Shown here one piece after another: positions 40,807-49,195 of a stretch of DNA of 64,000 nucleotides. The position numbers and the translations under genes are program-made. Origin of the DNA: Ruminococcaceae bacterium UBA2854 (lineage in GTDB: Bacteria > Bacillota > Clostridia > Oscillospirales > Acutalibacteraceae); contig DEFK01000018.1 of the NCBI GenBank assembly GCA_002350765.1, positions 77,777 to 141,776 on the forward strand, read 5' to 3'. The notes beneath the pieces were generated by a model. That model had not been told where the DNA came from. It ran no database searches and saw nothing but the letters and a program-made list of their open reading frames with translations. The first letter of the stretch is position 1, and every line of letters begins with the position of its first letter.

Positions 40807-41934
40807 TTAAGTTTCGCTGTAGTTTCCGAGGAAGGAGAAATTAGGCATTTCCTCCGACATCTGGCACAGAAGCGATACAGCGTTTTCACTATACACATTT
40901 CCAGTAAAATCAAGATAGAAAAGATATTCGAATTTACTTCCCATAATAGGTCTTGACTCGATTTTTGTAAGGTTGAAGCCCAGCGAATTAAATCTGCACA
41001 GCACGCTGTAGAGCGAGCCCGATACGTGGGGAAGATTAAAGCACAGGCTGATTTTATCCGCCTGCTTCGGAATATAGAGCTTCTTAGAGATTATTATAAA
41101 TCTCGTCATATTCTTATCGTTGTCCTGGATATGGTTATCGAGGATTTTAAGCCCGTATTCCTCAGCCGCCTTATAGGAGCAAATCGCCGCTACATTCAGG
41201 CGTTTTTCATTAGCCGTATCCCTCGCCGCGAACGCGGTATTGGCTTTCGATACAGCCTCTAAACCATGGGAAGCGATATAGTTCTCGCACTGGGCTATTG
41301 ACTGCGGATGCGTCCATACCTGCTCAATATCGGAAAGCTCGCATTGTTTAAGCGCGCAAAGGCAGTAATCAATCGGCATATCGAGCGCGCCGACTATATA
41401 AAAGCGGTGCTTTAAGATAAGGTCGTAAACCGCCGATACCGAACCCGCCGTTGAGTTCTCTACGGGCAATACTCCGAAGCTCACCTCGTCGTTATCGACC
41501 GCGTTAAAAACATCCTCGAACGACTTATACGCGACAACCTCGCCCTCGGGGAACAGCTTTACTGCCGCTTCGTGGCCGTTAGCGCCCTTTATTCCCTGGT
41601 AAGCGACCTTAACGCCCTTTCTCGGAACAGTTTCCTCGGCTTTTTTCAGAGTTTCTTTTAGCTCTTTACCGCTTCCGACTATATTATATTGGAGCGCTCG
41701 GGAGAGCTCCATAATATTGGAGTAGAGCAGTCTCGCGGGCTGGCCGTATTTTTCGCCTTTTTTCTCAACCTTATCGAGAATTTCAAGCTCTCTTTCCTCG
41801 TTCAGAACCGCGATATTCTTTTCTTTTTTATAGTATCCGACCGCTTCGGCGCAGTCCATACGGCGTTTAAAAAGCTCAATCAGCTTTTCGTCAATTTCGT
41901 TTATTTCCTTACGGATTTCGTTTAAATCTCTCAT
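40807..41934 (-). CDS. pheA: Bifunctional chorismate mutase/prephenate dehydratase
   Basis: Converts chorismate to prephenate and then phenylpyruvate for phenylalanine. The 375-residue fusion has an AroQ-type mutase (about residues 1-88: RKEINEIDEKLIELFKRRMD), a prephenate dehydratase (about 108-285: VAYQGIKGANGHEAAVKLF and PVENSTAGSVSAVYDLI) and a C-terminal ACT domain (about 292-375) with ESRPIMGSKFEYLFYLDF, the site of feedback control by phenylalanine. It is the last biosynthetic gene of the aroF-led operon and abuts aroC. Confidence 0.96.
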   Translation of the reverse strand: MRDLNEIRKEINEIDEKLIELFKRRMDCAEAVGYYKKEKNIAVLNEERELEILDKVEKKGEKYGQPARLLYSNIMELSRALQYNIVGSGKELKETLKKAEETVPRKGVKVAYQGIKGANGHEAAVKLFPEGEVVAYKSFEDVFNAVDNDEVSFGVLPVENSTAGSVSAVYDLILKHRFYIVGALDMPIDYCLCALKQCELSDIEQVWTHPQSIAQCENYIASHGLEAVSKANTAFAARDTANEKRLNVAAICSYKAAEEYGLKILDNHIQDNDKNMTRFIIISKKLYIPKQADKISLCFNLPHVSGSLYSVLCRFNSLGFNLTKIESRPIMGSKFEYLFYLDFTGNVYSENAVSLLCQMSEEMPNFSFLGNYSET

Positions 41935-43013
41935 CAGAATTCACCTTGCAATAAATCAAAAACAGCTATCGCCGCCGCGGCTTCCACCACGGGAACGGCT
42001 CTCGGCACGATACAGGGATCGTGTCTGCCGTGAACTTTCAGCGTAGAGTTTTCGCCTGTTTTCAGATTTACGGTTTCCTGTTGTTTTGATATCGAGGGGG
42101 TTGGCTTTATCGCGGCTTTAAATATTATCGGCATACCGTCAGAGATACCGCCGAGGATACCGCCGCAGTTGTTGGTTTTTGTAACGACGTTTCCGTCCTT
42201 ATACTCGAACGCGTCGTTATTCTCGCTTCCGCGCGAAAGCGAGCCGCTAAAGCCCGAGCCGAACTCTATTCCCTTAACCGCGGGAATACCGAATACGGCT
42301 TTCGCTATCGCGCCCTCTATACCGTCGAACAGCGGCCCGCCTATTCCGACAGGCATACCCTTTATAACGCACTCAATCGTACCGCCGACGCTGTCGCCGT
42401 CGAGGCGAGCGCTTTCTACCGCCGAACGCATTTTATCCTCCGCACTCTTGTTTATAAGCGGGAACGATAAGCCGCTAAGCTTTTCTATCAGCTCGTCGTT
42501 TATATCAACGGGGTTAAAGCTTTCGTCGTTTACATCGGCTATCGAGCCGATATGAGCGGCGATTTTTATTCCCTTTGTTTCTAAAATCTGGCGTAATACA
42601 GCTCCCGCGAAAACTATCGGCGCGGTGAGCCTTCCGCTGAAATGTCCTCCGCCGCGGATGTCGTTATTACCGCCGTACTTTACAAACGCGGTGTAGTCGC
42701 TGTGGGCGGGACGGGGATTATCTAAAAGGCCTTTATAATCCTTGCTTTTTGTATTTGTATTCTCTATCACGAAGGCTATCGGAGCGCCTGTAGTCTTGCC
42801 GTTTAAAACTCCCGAAATAACCTTCGGAAAATCTTTTTCAAGCCTCGGTGTAGCGGTTTTGTCCTTACCCGGAGCGCGACGCGCCATTTGCAAAAGCACC
42901 TTATCCATATCAATCGTAAATCCCGCGGGAACTCCGTAAAGCGCGGCGCCTATCGCCTCGCCGTGGCTCTCGCCGAACACGGTCAGCTTTATATTATCTC
43001 CGTAGACTGACAT
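41934..43013 (-). CDS. aroC: Chorismate synthase
   Basis: Catalyses the last common step, EPSP to chorismate, using reduced FMN. The 359-residue protein has the signatures GESHGEAIGAALYGVPAG (about residues 14-31), RPAHSDYTAFVKYG (about 100-113), RGGGHFSGRLTAPIVFAGA (about 120-138) and the C-terminal HDPCIVPRAVPVVEAAAA. It overlaps aroA by 25 bp on the upstream side and abuts pheA downstream. A GGAGGTG ribosome site precedes the ATG. Confidence 0.97.
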   Translation of the reverse strand: MSVYGDNIKLTVFGESHGEAIGAALYGVPAGFTIDMDKVLLQMARRAPGKDKTATPRLEKDFPKVISGVLNGKTTGAPIAFVIENTNTKSKDYKGLLDNPRPAHSDYTAFVKYGGNNDIRGGGHFSGRLTAPIVFAGAVLRQILETKGIKIAAHIGSIADVNDESFNPVDINDELIEKLSGLSFPLINKSAEDKMRSAVESARLDGDSVGGTIECVIKGMPVGIGGPLFDGIEGAIAKAVFGIPAVKGIEFGSGFSGSLSRGSENNDAFEYKDGNVVTKTNNCGGILGGISDGMPIIFKAAIKPTPSISKQQETVNLKTGENSTLKVHGRHDPCIVPRAVPVVEAAAAIAVFDLLQGEF

Positions 43014-44266
43014 TTTACTACACCTCCTAATTCCTTATATTTCTCAAAATAATCGGGGAAGCTTTTATTAATACTCTCCCTGTCGGATATTTTAACTTCG
43101 TTTTTACAAAACAGCGCGGCTGTTGACGCCGCCATAACGATTCGGTGGTCGTTAGAGCCGTTAACATCGCCGCCTTTAAGACCGCCTGTACCTCTTATAA
43201 TAAGACCGTCGGGCTTTTCCTCGGCAATTCCGCCGAGCGAGTTAATCATATCGGCGGTAGTTTTTAAGCGGTCGCTTTCCTTAATTCTCAGCCTTTCCGC
43301 GCCGTAGATTTCGGTAATCCCGTCCGCGTACGCCGCCGCTACGGAGAGTATCGGAACTAAATCGGGAATATTCCTCGCGTCAATTCTAATCGCTTTAAGC
43401 TCAGATTTTTTAACCCTTACGCTGTTTTCGTTTATCTCAACATCGGCGCCGAAACGCTTCAGCAGATTTACAATTTCCTTGTCGCCCTGGGTGGAATTTA
43501 TATCCACGCCCTCAACAACTACATCTCCCGAAACAGCTCCCGCCGTCATAAAGAACGCCGCCTGCGACCAGTCGCCGTCGGTTGTATAATCGCGGGGGAT
43601 ATAACTCTGATTCCCTTTTACGAACCAGCCGTAGTCGGTACGCTCGGCAGTTACACCGAACTTTTTCATACAAGCGAGCGTCATATTTATATAGCCCTCG
43701 CTCTCGAGATTTGTCGTTAGGACAATTTTACTGTCGCCGTCAAGAAGCGGTAGGGCTAAAAGCAGTCCCGTTATAAACTGGGAGCTTATATTGCCCGCGA
43801 TTTCAAATGTACCCGATTTAAGCTGTCCGCTTACGCTAAGCGGCAGTGTACCGTCGGTAACACATTTTACTCCCGCTTTCGGGAGCAATTCGGAGAATAA
43901 ACCTATCGGACGCGTGGTTAAGCTTCCGTGGCCTGTAAACTCGGTACTTACTCCGCCCGCCGCCGCAATCGGTACAAAAAACCTCAAGGTTGAGCCGCTC
44001 TCGAAGCAATCGAGCGAAGCGGTTTTATTCTTAAATATATTTCTTCCGTCAATTATAAGCTTATCGCCGTCAATTTCGGCAGCCGCGCCTAAAGCCTTAA
44101 CGCAGTTAATCGTCGCCTTAATGTCGTTCGACATAGCTATAGGCGCGATTTTACACACCCCTTTCGATAAAGCGGCGCAGATTATCGCTCTGTGCGCGTC
44201 GCTCTTCGAGGGGGGCGCCATTGTTTTTCCGTTAAGTTTTGAGGGCGTTAAAACTATATCTGACAT
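42989..44266 (-). CDS. aroA: 3-phosphoshikimate 1-carboxyvinyltransferase (EPSP synthase)
   Basis: Joins shikimate 3-phosphate and PEP. The 425-residue protein has N-terminal PPSKSDAHRAII with the conserved Lys-Ser pair, SGSTLRFFVPIAA (about residues 86-98), and the C-terminal RIKESDRLKTTADMI and NDHRIVMAA. The PSKS..R start and the FV in the SGST motif are like Firmicute enzymes. It is separated from aroB by one base and overlaps aroC, so it is translationally coupled in the operon. Confidence 0.96.
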   Translation of the reverse strand: MSDIVLTPSKLNGKTMAPPSKSDAHRAIICAALSKGVCKIAPIAMSNDIKATINCVKALGAAAEIDGDKLIIDGRNIFKNKTASLDCFESGSTLRFFVPIAAAGGVSTEFTGHGSLTTRPIGLFSELLPKAGVKCVTDGTLPLSVSGQLKSGTFEIAGNISSQFITGLLLALPLLDGDSKIVLTTNLESEGYINMTLACMKKFGVTAERTDYGWFVKGNQSYIPRDYTTDGDWSQAAFFMTAGAVSGDVVVEGVDINSTQGDKEIVNLLKRFGADVEINENSVRVKKSELKAIRIDARNIPDLVPILSVAAAYADGITEIYGAERLRIKESDRLKTTADMINSLGGIAEEKPDGLIIRGTGGLKGGDVNGSNDHRIVMAASTAALFCKNEVKISDRESINKSFPDYFEKYKELGGVVKCQSTEII

Positions 44267-44267
44267 A

Positions 44268-45314
44268 TTATCTTATAAAATCCTCAAGCTCGCCAAGCGG
44301 AGTTTTTCTAATAAAGCTCTCGCCGATTTTTTTAAGCAGTACAAGATTAACTCCCGCGCCGCTTGCTTTTTTATCACTCGCGCAGTATTTCGCGATTTCC
44401 TTAATATCCGCCGTATCGGATACGGGCAGATTATACTTTTTACAGAGATAAACTATCCGCTCCAGGCTGCCTTTTTCGGTTAAGCCCGCTTTTTCGGACG
44501 CGCGGGTTATCATAACCATTCCAATCGCCACAGCCTGTCCGTGAGATAGTCCGTCGAAGTTATAGATTTTCTCTAAGCTGTGTCCGAGAGTATGTCCGAA
44601 ATTAAGGAGCATACGCTCGCCCGCTTCCTTTTCGTCACGGTTTACAACGTCGCGCTTTATGCTAACGCAACGCTCAATTACATCGTCGATAATATCGAGC
44701 GCGTTTTCGTCCTCAAGCGTTTTAAAAAGTCCGCTGTCCTTTATACAGCCGTACTTAATAACCTCCGCAATACCGTCGTTTATATAGTATTCGGGCAGAG
44801 TTTTAAGCGTATCGGGGTCGATGATTACGAGAATCGGCTGGTGGAAAGCGCCGACAAGGTTCTTACCCTGCGTGATATCCACGCCTGTTTTTCCGCCGAC
44901 AGAGGAATCCACCTGCGCTAAAAGCGAGGTCGGGATCTGGACGAAATAAATACCGCGCATATAAGTAGAAGCGGCGAATCCCGCCATATCTCCGCATACA
45001 CCGCCGCCTAAAGCTACGACGATATCTTTTCTCGACATATTAAAATCAGCCATACGGCTGTACATTTGTGATATTGTATTAAGATTCTTACTCTTTTCCC
45101 CCGCTTCATACACGATCAAATCCGCGTCAAAGCCGTTCTCTTTAAGCGAGGATATGATTGTATCGGCGTAAAGCTTTCCGACATTTGTATCGGTAATAAC
45201 GAACACCTTAGCGGCATTTGTAACATTTTTAATAAGCGCGCCCGCGTTCTTAATTAATCCGCGCTCTATTAAAATCTCATAGGACGGGATCGTGCTGACC
45301 TTTACAGTTCTCAT
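44268..45314 (-). CDS. aroB: 3-dehydroquinate synthase
   Basis: NAD- and metal-dependent cyclisation of DAHP to dehydroquinate. The 348-residue protein has VALGGGVCGDMAGFAASTYMRG (first part at about residues 99-115), PTSLLAQVDSSVGGKTGVD and the metal histidines in LNFGHTLGHSLE (about 243-254). Start and tyrA stop overlap as ATGA-type coupling. Confidence 0.96.
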   Translation of the reverse strand: MRTVKVSTIPSYEILIERGLIKNAGALIKNVTNAAKVFVITDTNVGKLYADTIISSLKENGFDADLIVYEAGEKSKNLNTISQMYSRMADFNMSRKDIVVALGGGVCGDMAGFAASTYMRGIYFVQIPTSLLAQVDSSVGGKTGVDITQGKNLVGAFHQPILVIIDPDTLKTLPEYYINDGIAEVIKYGCIKDSGLFKTLEDENALDIIDDVIERCVSIKRDVVNRDEKEAGERMLLNFGHTLGHSLEKIYNFDGLSHGQAVAIGMVMITRASEKAGLTEKGSLERIVYLCKKYNLPVSDTADIKEIAKYCASDKKASGAGVNLVLLKKIGESFIRKTPLGELEDFIR

Positions 45315-46141
45315 TCGCCGAGCGCCTCCTTGGTTTTATGTGCTTTTTCAAGCAATTCTTCAATACGTTCTTTATCGTTAGCCTTAACGGCGTCGGTTAT
45401 CGCCAGGATATTATCCCTGAGCGTTTCCAGCTCGCCGATAAGCGGCTCTCGGTTCTCTAAAAACAGCTCGCTCCATAATTCGGCGTTGATATTCGCTACA
45501 CGCGATACATCCCTATACGAGCCCGCGGAAAAGCCCTTGTGATTAATACAGCATGGGCTCATAACATAGGCGCAGGCAAGTATATGCGGAAGCTGGGATG
45601 TAAAGGCAATCATCCTGTCGTGCTCCTCGGGATTGGAAATTTTTATCATTCCGAACTTAATCTCGATCGCTAAATCGGAGAGAGTTTTTACCGCCCTATC
45701 ATCGGCGCCGCAGGGTACGATAATATAGCTCGCGCCGTTGAACAAATCCGCGTCGGAGGCTTCGTAACCGTTGATTTCCTTACCCGCCATCGGATGGCTT
45801 CCGACAAATTCAAAGCCGAATTTTTCGGAAAGCTTAACAAGTTTAGGACAGATTTCGGATTTTATTCCCGCGGAGTCGGTAACAACCGCGTCCTTTTTTA
45901 TATATGAACCGTTTTTCTCAATAAAATCTATCGCGGCTTGCGGGTACAAGGCGAGGATAATCACATCCGCCTTGGAAAGACTATTCCTGTCGCCGATTTT
46001 ATCAATAGCGCCGTCAGCTAAAGCCTTTTCCAAAGTGGACTTCGTTCGGTTAAGTCCGATTACATAGTGGTCGGTATTCTTTTTTATAGCCTTGCAAAAG
46101 CTGCCGCCGATAATACCCATACCTACGACCGCGATAATCAT
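45311..46141 (-). CDS. tyrA: Prephenate dehydrogenase
   Basis: Oxidative decarboxylation of prephenate to 4-hydroxyphenylpyruvate for tyrosine. The 276-residue protein has the dinucleotide motif GMGIIGGSF (about residues 7-15), the block GSHPMAGKEINGYEASDADLF (first part at about 114-125) and FTSQLPHILA. It has no ACT domain, so tyrosine control may rest on the DAHP synthase. It sits second in the aroF-led operon. Confidence 0.94.
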   Translation of the reverse strand: MIIAVVGMGIIGGSFCKAIKKNTDHYVIGLNRTKSTLEKALADGAIDKIGDRNSLSKADVIILALYPQAAIDFIEKNGSYIKKDAVVTDSAGIKSEICPKLVKLSEKFGFEFVGSHPMAGKEINGYEASDADLFNGASYIIVPCGADDRAVKTLSDLAIEIKFGMIKISNPEEHDRMIAFTSQLPHILACAYVMSPCCINHKGFSAGSYRDVSRVANINAELWSELFLENREPLIGELETLRDNILAITDAVKANDKERIEELLEKAHKTKEALGE

Positions 46142-46155
46142 ATAATCACCTTATT

Positions 46156-47166
46156 TTAATCGTTTAATGCTTTTTTTAAATTGAAAATTTTCTTAGCAAC
46201 TTTATCGAACTGTTCGGGGGTTAAGGACTGGGCGCCGTCGCAGAGCGCGTGGGGCGGGTCGTTATGAACCTCTATAATAAGTCCGTCAACTCCCGCGGCT
46301 ACCGCCGACATCGCGAGCGGCTCAACAAGCCAGCTCTTTCCCGAAGCGTGGCTCGGGTCGGCGATAATCGGAAGATGCGAAAGCTTCTTCACAATCGGTA
46401 CAGCCGAAACGTCCATTGTATTTCTCGTAAAGTTCTCGTAGGTTCTTATACCTCTCTCGCAGAGGATAACGTTCGAGTTACCGCCCGCCATAATGTACTC
46501 GGCGGACATAAGCCATTCCTCGATAGTAGCGGAAAGACCGCGTTTTAAAAGGATAGGCTTATCGGTTTTTCCGAGCTCCTTTAAAAGCTCGAAGTTCTGC
46601 ATATTTCTGGCGCCTACCTGGATAATATCGACAGACTCGAACATATCAATATGAGATGTTTTCATAATCTCGGTTACAATCGGGAGCCCTGTTTCCTTAC
46701 GGGCGATTTTAAGAAGGTCTAAGCCCTCGGCTTTTAATCCCTGGAACGCGTAGGGAGAGGTTCTCGGCTTAAACGCTCCGCCGCGAAGTAATGTAGCGCC
46801 GCTCTTTTTAACGGATTTCGCGATAGCTACAACCTGCTCCTCGCTCTCAACAGAGCAAGGTCCCGCTATAATCTGCAAGCTTCCGTCGCCGAATCTAACC
46901 CCGTTGCCAATATCTACAACGGTGTTTTCGGGATGGAACTTTCTGTTAGCCTTCTTATACGGTTCCTGGACGCGCTTAACGCTTTCTACGATATCCTGAG
47001 CGTCTATATACTCTATATCAATCTGGGTTGTATCGCCTATAAGACCGAGCACGGTCGAATGGACGCCTTCCCATACGTTAACCTTTACGTCATAGTTTTC
47101 CTTAAGCATATTTGAAAAGGAGAACTGCTGTTCCTTGGTACAATCTGGTTTTAATACAATAATCAT
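46156..47166 (-). CDS. aroF: DAHP synthase, type I-beta with N-terminal regulatory domain
   Basis: First committed step: PEP plus erythrose 4-phosphate to DAHP. The 336-residue protein has a ferredoxin-like regulatory domain (about residues 1-70) fused to the KDO8P-synthase-like barrel. Signatures are IIAGPCSVESEEQV (about 97-110), LLRGGAFKPRTSPYAFQG (about 125-142), ADPSHASGK and the metal ligands in EVHNDPPHALCDG. The N-terminal domain confers feedback inhibition by tyrosine or phenylalanine in related enzymes. It is the first gene behind a dedicated promoter. Confidence 0.95.
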   Translation of the reverse strand: MIIVLKPDCTKEQQFSFSNMLKENYDVKVNVWEGVHSTVLGLIGDTTQIDIEYIDAQDIVESVKRVQEPYKKANRKFHPENTVVDIGNGVRFGDGSLQIIAGPCSVESEEQVVAIAKSVKKSGATLLRGGAFKPRTSPYAFQGLKAEGLDLLKIARKETGLPIVTEIMKTSHIDMFESVDIIQVGARNMQNFELLKELGKTDKPILLKRGLSATIEEWLMSAEYIMAGGNSNVILCERGIRTYENFTRNTMDVSAVPIVKKLSHLPIIADPSHASGKSWLVEPLAMSAVAAGVDGLIIEVHNDPPHALCDGAQSLTPEQFDKVAKKIFNLKKALND

Positions 47167-47199
47167 AATATCAACTCTTTTCCAAAATATATGCTCTAT

Positions 47200-47228
47200 A
47201 TTTTAGCACTTTAAAGCGGTAATGTCAA
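47200..47228 (-). promoter_or_regulatory. Promoter of the aroF-tyrA-aroB-aroA-aroC-pheA operon
   Basis: On the minus strand TTGACA (47223-47228) and TAAAAT (47200-47205) are 17 bp apart, directly after the aroK stop. The leader is only about 27 nt, too short for a T-box or attenuator. Confidence 0.78.
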
Positions 47229-47236
47229 GGTGACAA

Positions 47237-47740
47237 TTATTGATGTAATATACCTAAAACGATATCCGCTACACGCGTTGACGTAAAGTTTCCGTCAACA
47301 TAAACCGAAGCCGCGCGCTCGTAAATCGGTCGGCGTTTTTCGAGCAGCTCCTTAATTACCTCGTTGCGGTTCTCGACCTGGAGAAGCGGTCTTCTCGTAT
47401 CACGCTTCAACCTTTCGCAGAGCATTTCGTACTTTACATCTATATATACGATCCTGCCCGTTTTGCTGAGTATATCAATATTTTGCTGAAAAGTAAGCGT
47501 ACCGCCTCCCGCGGCTATAATCAAGTCGCTTTTTTCGGAAAGCTCCTTACACGCTTCATATTCCAGCTCGCGGAATTTTCCCTCGCCGTATTTCTCGAAT
47601 ATATCGCTGACGGTGAGCCCCGCCTTAGCCTCGATATACCTGTCCATATCGACAAATTCTTTTTCCGTTTTAGCCGAAAGCTTACGTCCTATCGTGCTTT
47701 TTCCGCAGCCCATAAAGCCGCACAAAATTATATTTTTCAT
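47237..47740 (-). CDS. aroK: Shikimate kinase
   Basis: Phosphorylates shikimate at O3. The 167-residue protein has the P-loop GFMGCGKST (residues 8-16), the shikimate-binding Asp in EFVDMDRYIE (about 27-36), GEGKFRELE, AAGGGT (about 80) and the lid RRPLL. The ATG at 47740 overlaps the aroE stop (ATGA). A longer frame to 47773 adds 11 non-family residues and is rejected. It is followed at once by the aroF promoter. Confidence 0.95.
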   Translation of the reverse strand: MKNIILCGFMGCGKSTIGRKLSAKTEKEFVDMDRYIEAKAGLTVSDIFEKYGEGKFRELEYEACKELSEKSDLIIAAGGGTLTFQQNIDILSKTGRIVYIDVKYEMLCERLKRDTRRPLLQVENRNEVIKELLEKRRPIYERAASVYVDGNFTSTRVADIVLGILHQ

Positions 47741-48576
47741 CTGCTCATCAATTCCTTTGCCGCGTCCTCGCACAGCTTTTCTATATCCTTAACATCGTAA
47801 TCGCTTTTATCCCAGTGGTAATGAGCGACTACCGCCTGCCACACGAGCATAGACATACCGCTCTCGGCGTTAGCGCCGTTCTTGCGGGCGGTTTTAATAA
47901 GCTTAGTATCGAGCGGGTTATATATAGCGTCGTAGACATTTTCGCACCGTTTTATAACCGCTTCGCTTACGGGCATAAAATCCGTATTCGGCGACATACC
48001 GACGGGCGTCGCGTTTATAAGGGTAGTTATATCCTCCGAAAGCTCGTCTATAAGGCAATAGCTTACGTCGGGATTATCAAGCTTAGTTTTTATTTCTTCA
48101 ATTAAAGCTTTAGCTTTCCCGATACTTTTCTCCCGAACGGCAAATTTAAGCGCGGCATTTTTAAAAAGAGCCTCATACGCCATAGTACGGGCTACTCCCC
48201 CGCAGCCTAGGATAACGACATTTCCGCTAAGCGGAATAGAAGCGTACTCCAGCGCCTTCAGAAAGCCGTCAGGGTCGGTAGTATAGCCCTTGGAAACGCC
48301 GTCGATATTCGCTACGGTGTTTACGCTTCCGTACATCTCAGCTTTGCCGTCGATTTTATCGAGAAAAGGAATAACCCTCTGTTTATGCGGAATAGTTATA
48401 TTATAGCCGTCGAGCTTTTTTAGGATATTATTATAATCTCTTTCAAAGTTTTCGGGCTCGATATCAACAACCGTATACTCGGCATCAACTCCCGAAAGTT
48501 CAAACAGCCGCTTATGGATAAACGGCGACATTGTATGGCCTATAGGATGACCTATAACAGCATATTTTTTTGACAT
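47737..48576 (-). CDS. aroE: Shikimate dehydrogenase
   Basis: NADPH-dependent reduction of dehydroshikimate. The 279-residue protein has GHPIGHTMSPFIHK (about residues 8-21; the Ser after the His-Thr is the substrate contact), NITIPHKQRVIPFLD with the catalytic Lys, the dinucleotide loop ILGCGGVARTMAY, and NATPVGMSPN. The ribosome site GGAGGCG precedes the ATG. It forms a small aroE-aroK unit upstream of the main aromatic operon. Confidence 0.95.
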   Translation of the reverse strand: MSKKYAVIGHPIGHTMSPFIHKRLFELSGVDAEYTVVDIEPENFERDYNNILKKLDGYNITIPHKQRVIPFLDKIDGKAEMYGSVNTVANIDGVSKGYTTDPDGFLKALEYASIPLSGNVVILGCGGVARTMAYEALFKNAALKFAVREKSIGKAKALIEEIKTKLDNPDVSYCLIDELSEDITTLINATPVGMSPNTDFMPVSEAVIKRCENVYDAIYNPLDTKLIKTARKNGANAESGMSMLVWQAVVAHYHWDKSDYDVKDIEKLCEDAAKELMSR

Positions 48577-48643
48577 AATATCGCCTCCAAAAGCATAAAA
48601 TCATTAAAAGTAAAAATAAAAAGTAAAATTTTTGAAATAATTA

Positions 48644-48672
48644 TTGACAAAGAGGGAATTTACTAATAATAT
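48644..48672 (+). promoter_or_regulatory. Promoter of acpP
   Basis: TTGACA (48644-48649) and TAATAT (48667-48672) are 17 bp apart. A leader of about 115 nt follows. Confidence 0.75.
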
Positions 48673-48680
48673 AGTTTAGT

Positions 48681-48765
48681 AACAACATATCAATTCGTTG
48701 TTAACTTAAGGGGTTATCCCTAAGTAACCATTGTATCAAAAAATCACCGCTTTGTCTATGGTGAA
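48681..48765 (+). promoter_or_regulatory. Structured acpP leader
   Basis: Three successive small inverted repeats are visible: AACAAC/GTTGTT (48681-48702), a bulged GTTA-CTTA-GGG type stem (48700-48728) and CACC/GGTG (about 48744-48762). No known riboswitch class was recognised. Confidence 0.4.
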
Positions 48766-48794
48766 GTAAGAATTAAATTCAGGAGGATATTAAA

Positions 48795-49022
48795 ATGGTA
48801 TTAGAAAAAGTTAAAGCAATCTTAGCTGAGCAGTTTGATGTTGATGAAGACAAGATTACTGAGGCTACTGACCTTCAGGATGATTTAGGCGCTGACTCTC
48901 TTGACGTTGTAGATCTTCTTATGTCAATCGAGGATGAGTTCGAAATCGAAGTTCCCGACGATGAAATCGAGAACATTAAGACTGTTGGAGCTCTCGTAAA
49001 CTACATCGAAGCTAATTCATAA
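48795..49022 (+). CDS. acpP: Acyl carrier protein
   Basis: ACP carries growing acyl chains of fatty acid synthesis on phosphopantetheine. The 75-residue protein is acidic, and Ser35 lies in the attachment motif GADSLDVVDLL. The rest (EEFEIEVPDDEIENIKTVG) is typical. The ribosome site AGGAGG lies 7 bp upstream of the ATG. It is a single-gene unit with a terminator. No other fatty acid genes are present nearby. Confidence 0.97.
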   Translation: MVLEKVKAILAEQFDVDEDKITEATDLQDDLGADSLDVVDLLMSIEDEFEIEVPDDEIENIKTVGALVNYIEANS

Positions 49023-49050
49023 TTAATTAAATACAATCGCTTTAAAAGAT

Positions 49051-49084
49051 AAGACACTCACCAAAAGTGGGTGTCTTGTTTTGT
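49051..49084 (+). terminator. Terminator after acpP
   Basis: An 11-bp stem with one G-T pair (49051-49061 with 49067-49077, 5-nt loop) is followed by GTTTTGT. Confidence 0.85.
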
Positions 49085-49195
49085 CTGAGGGCAAAATATA
49101 TATACTGATACGACTTATCATAATCTAAACGCTTTACAATAACCGAAAAAAATGATATAGTTTTGTTATATATAATTGTCGAAAGGAATAGAAAA

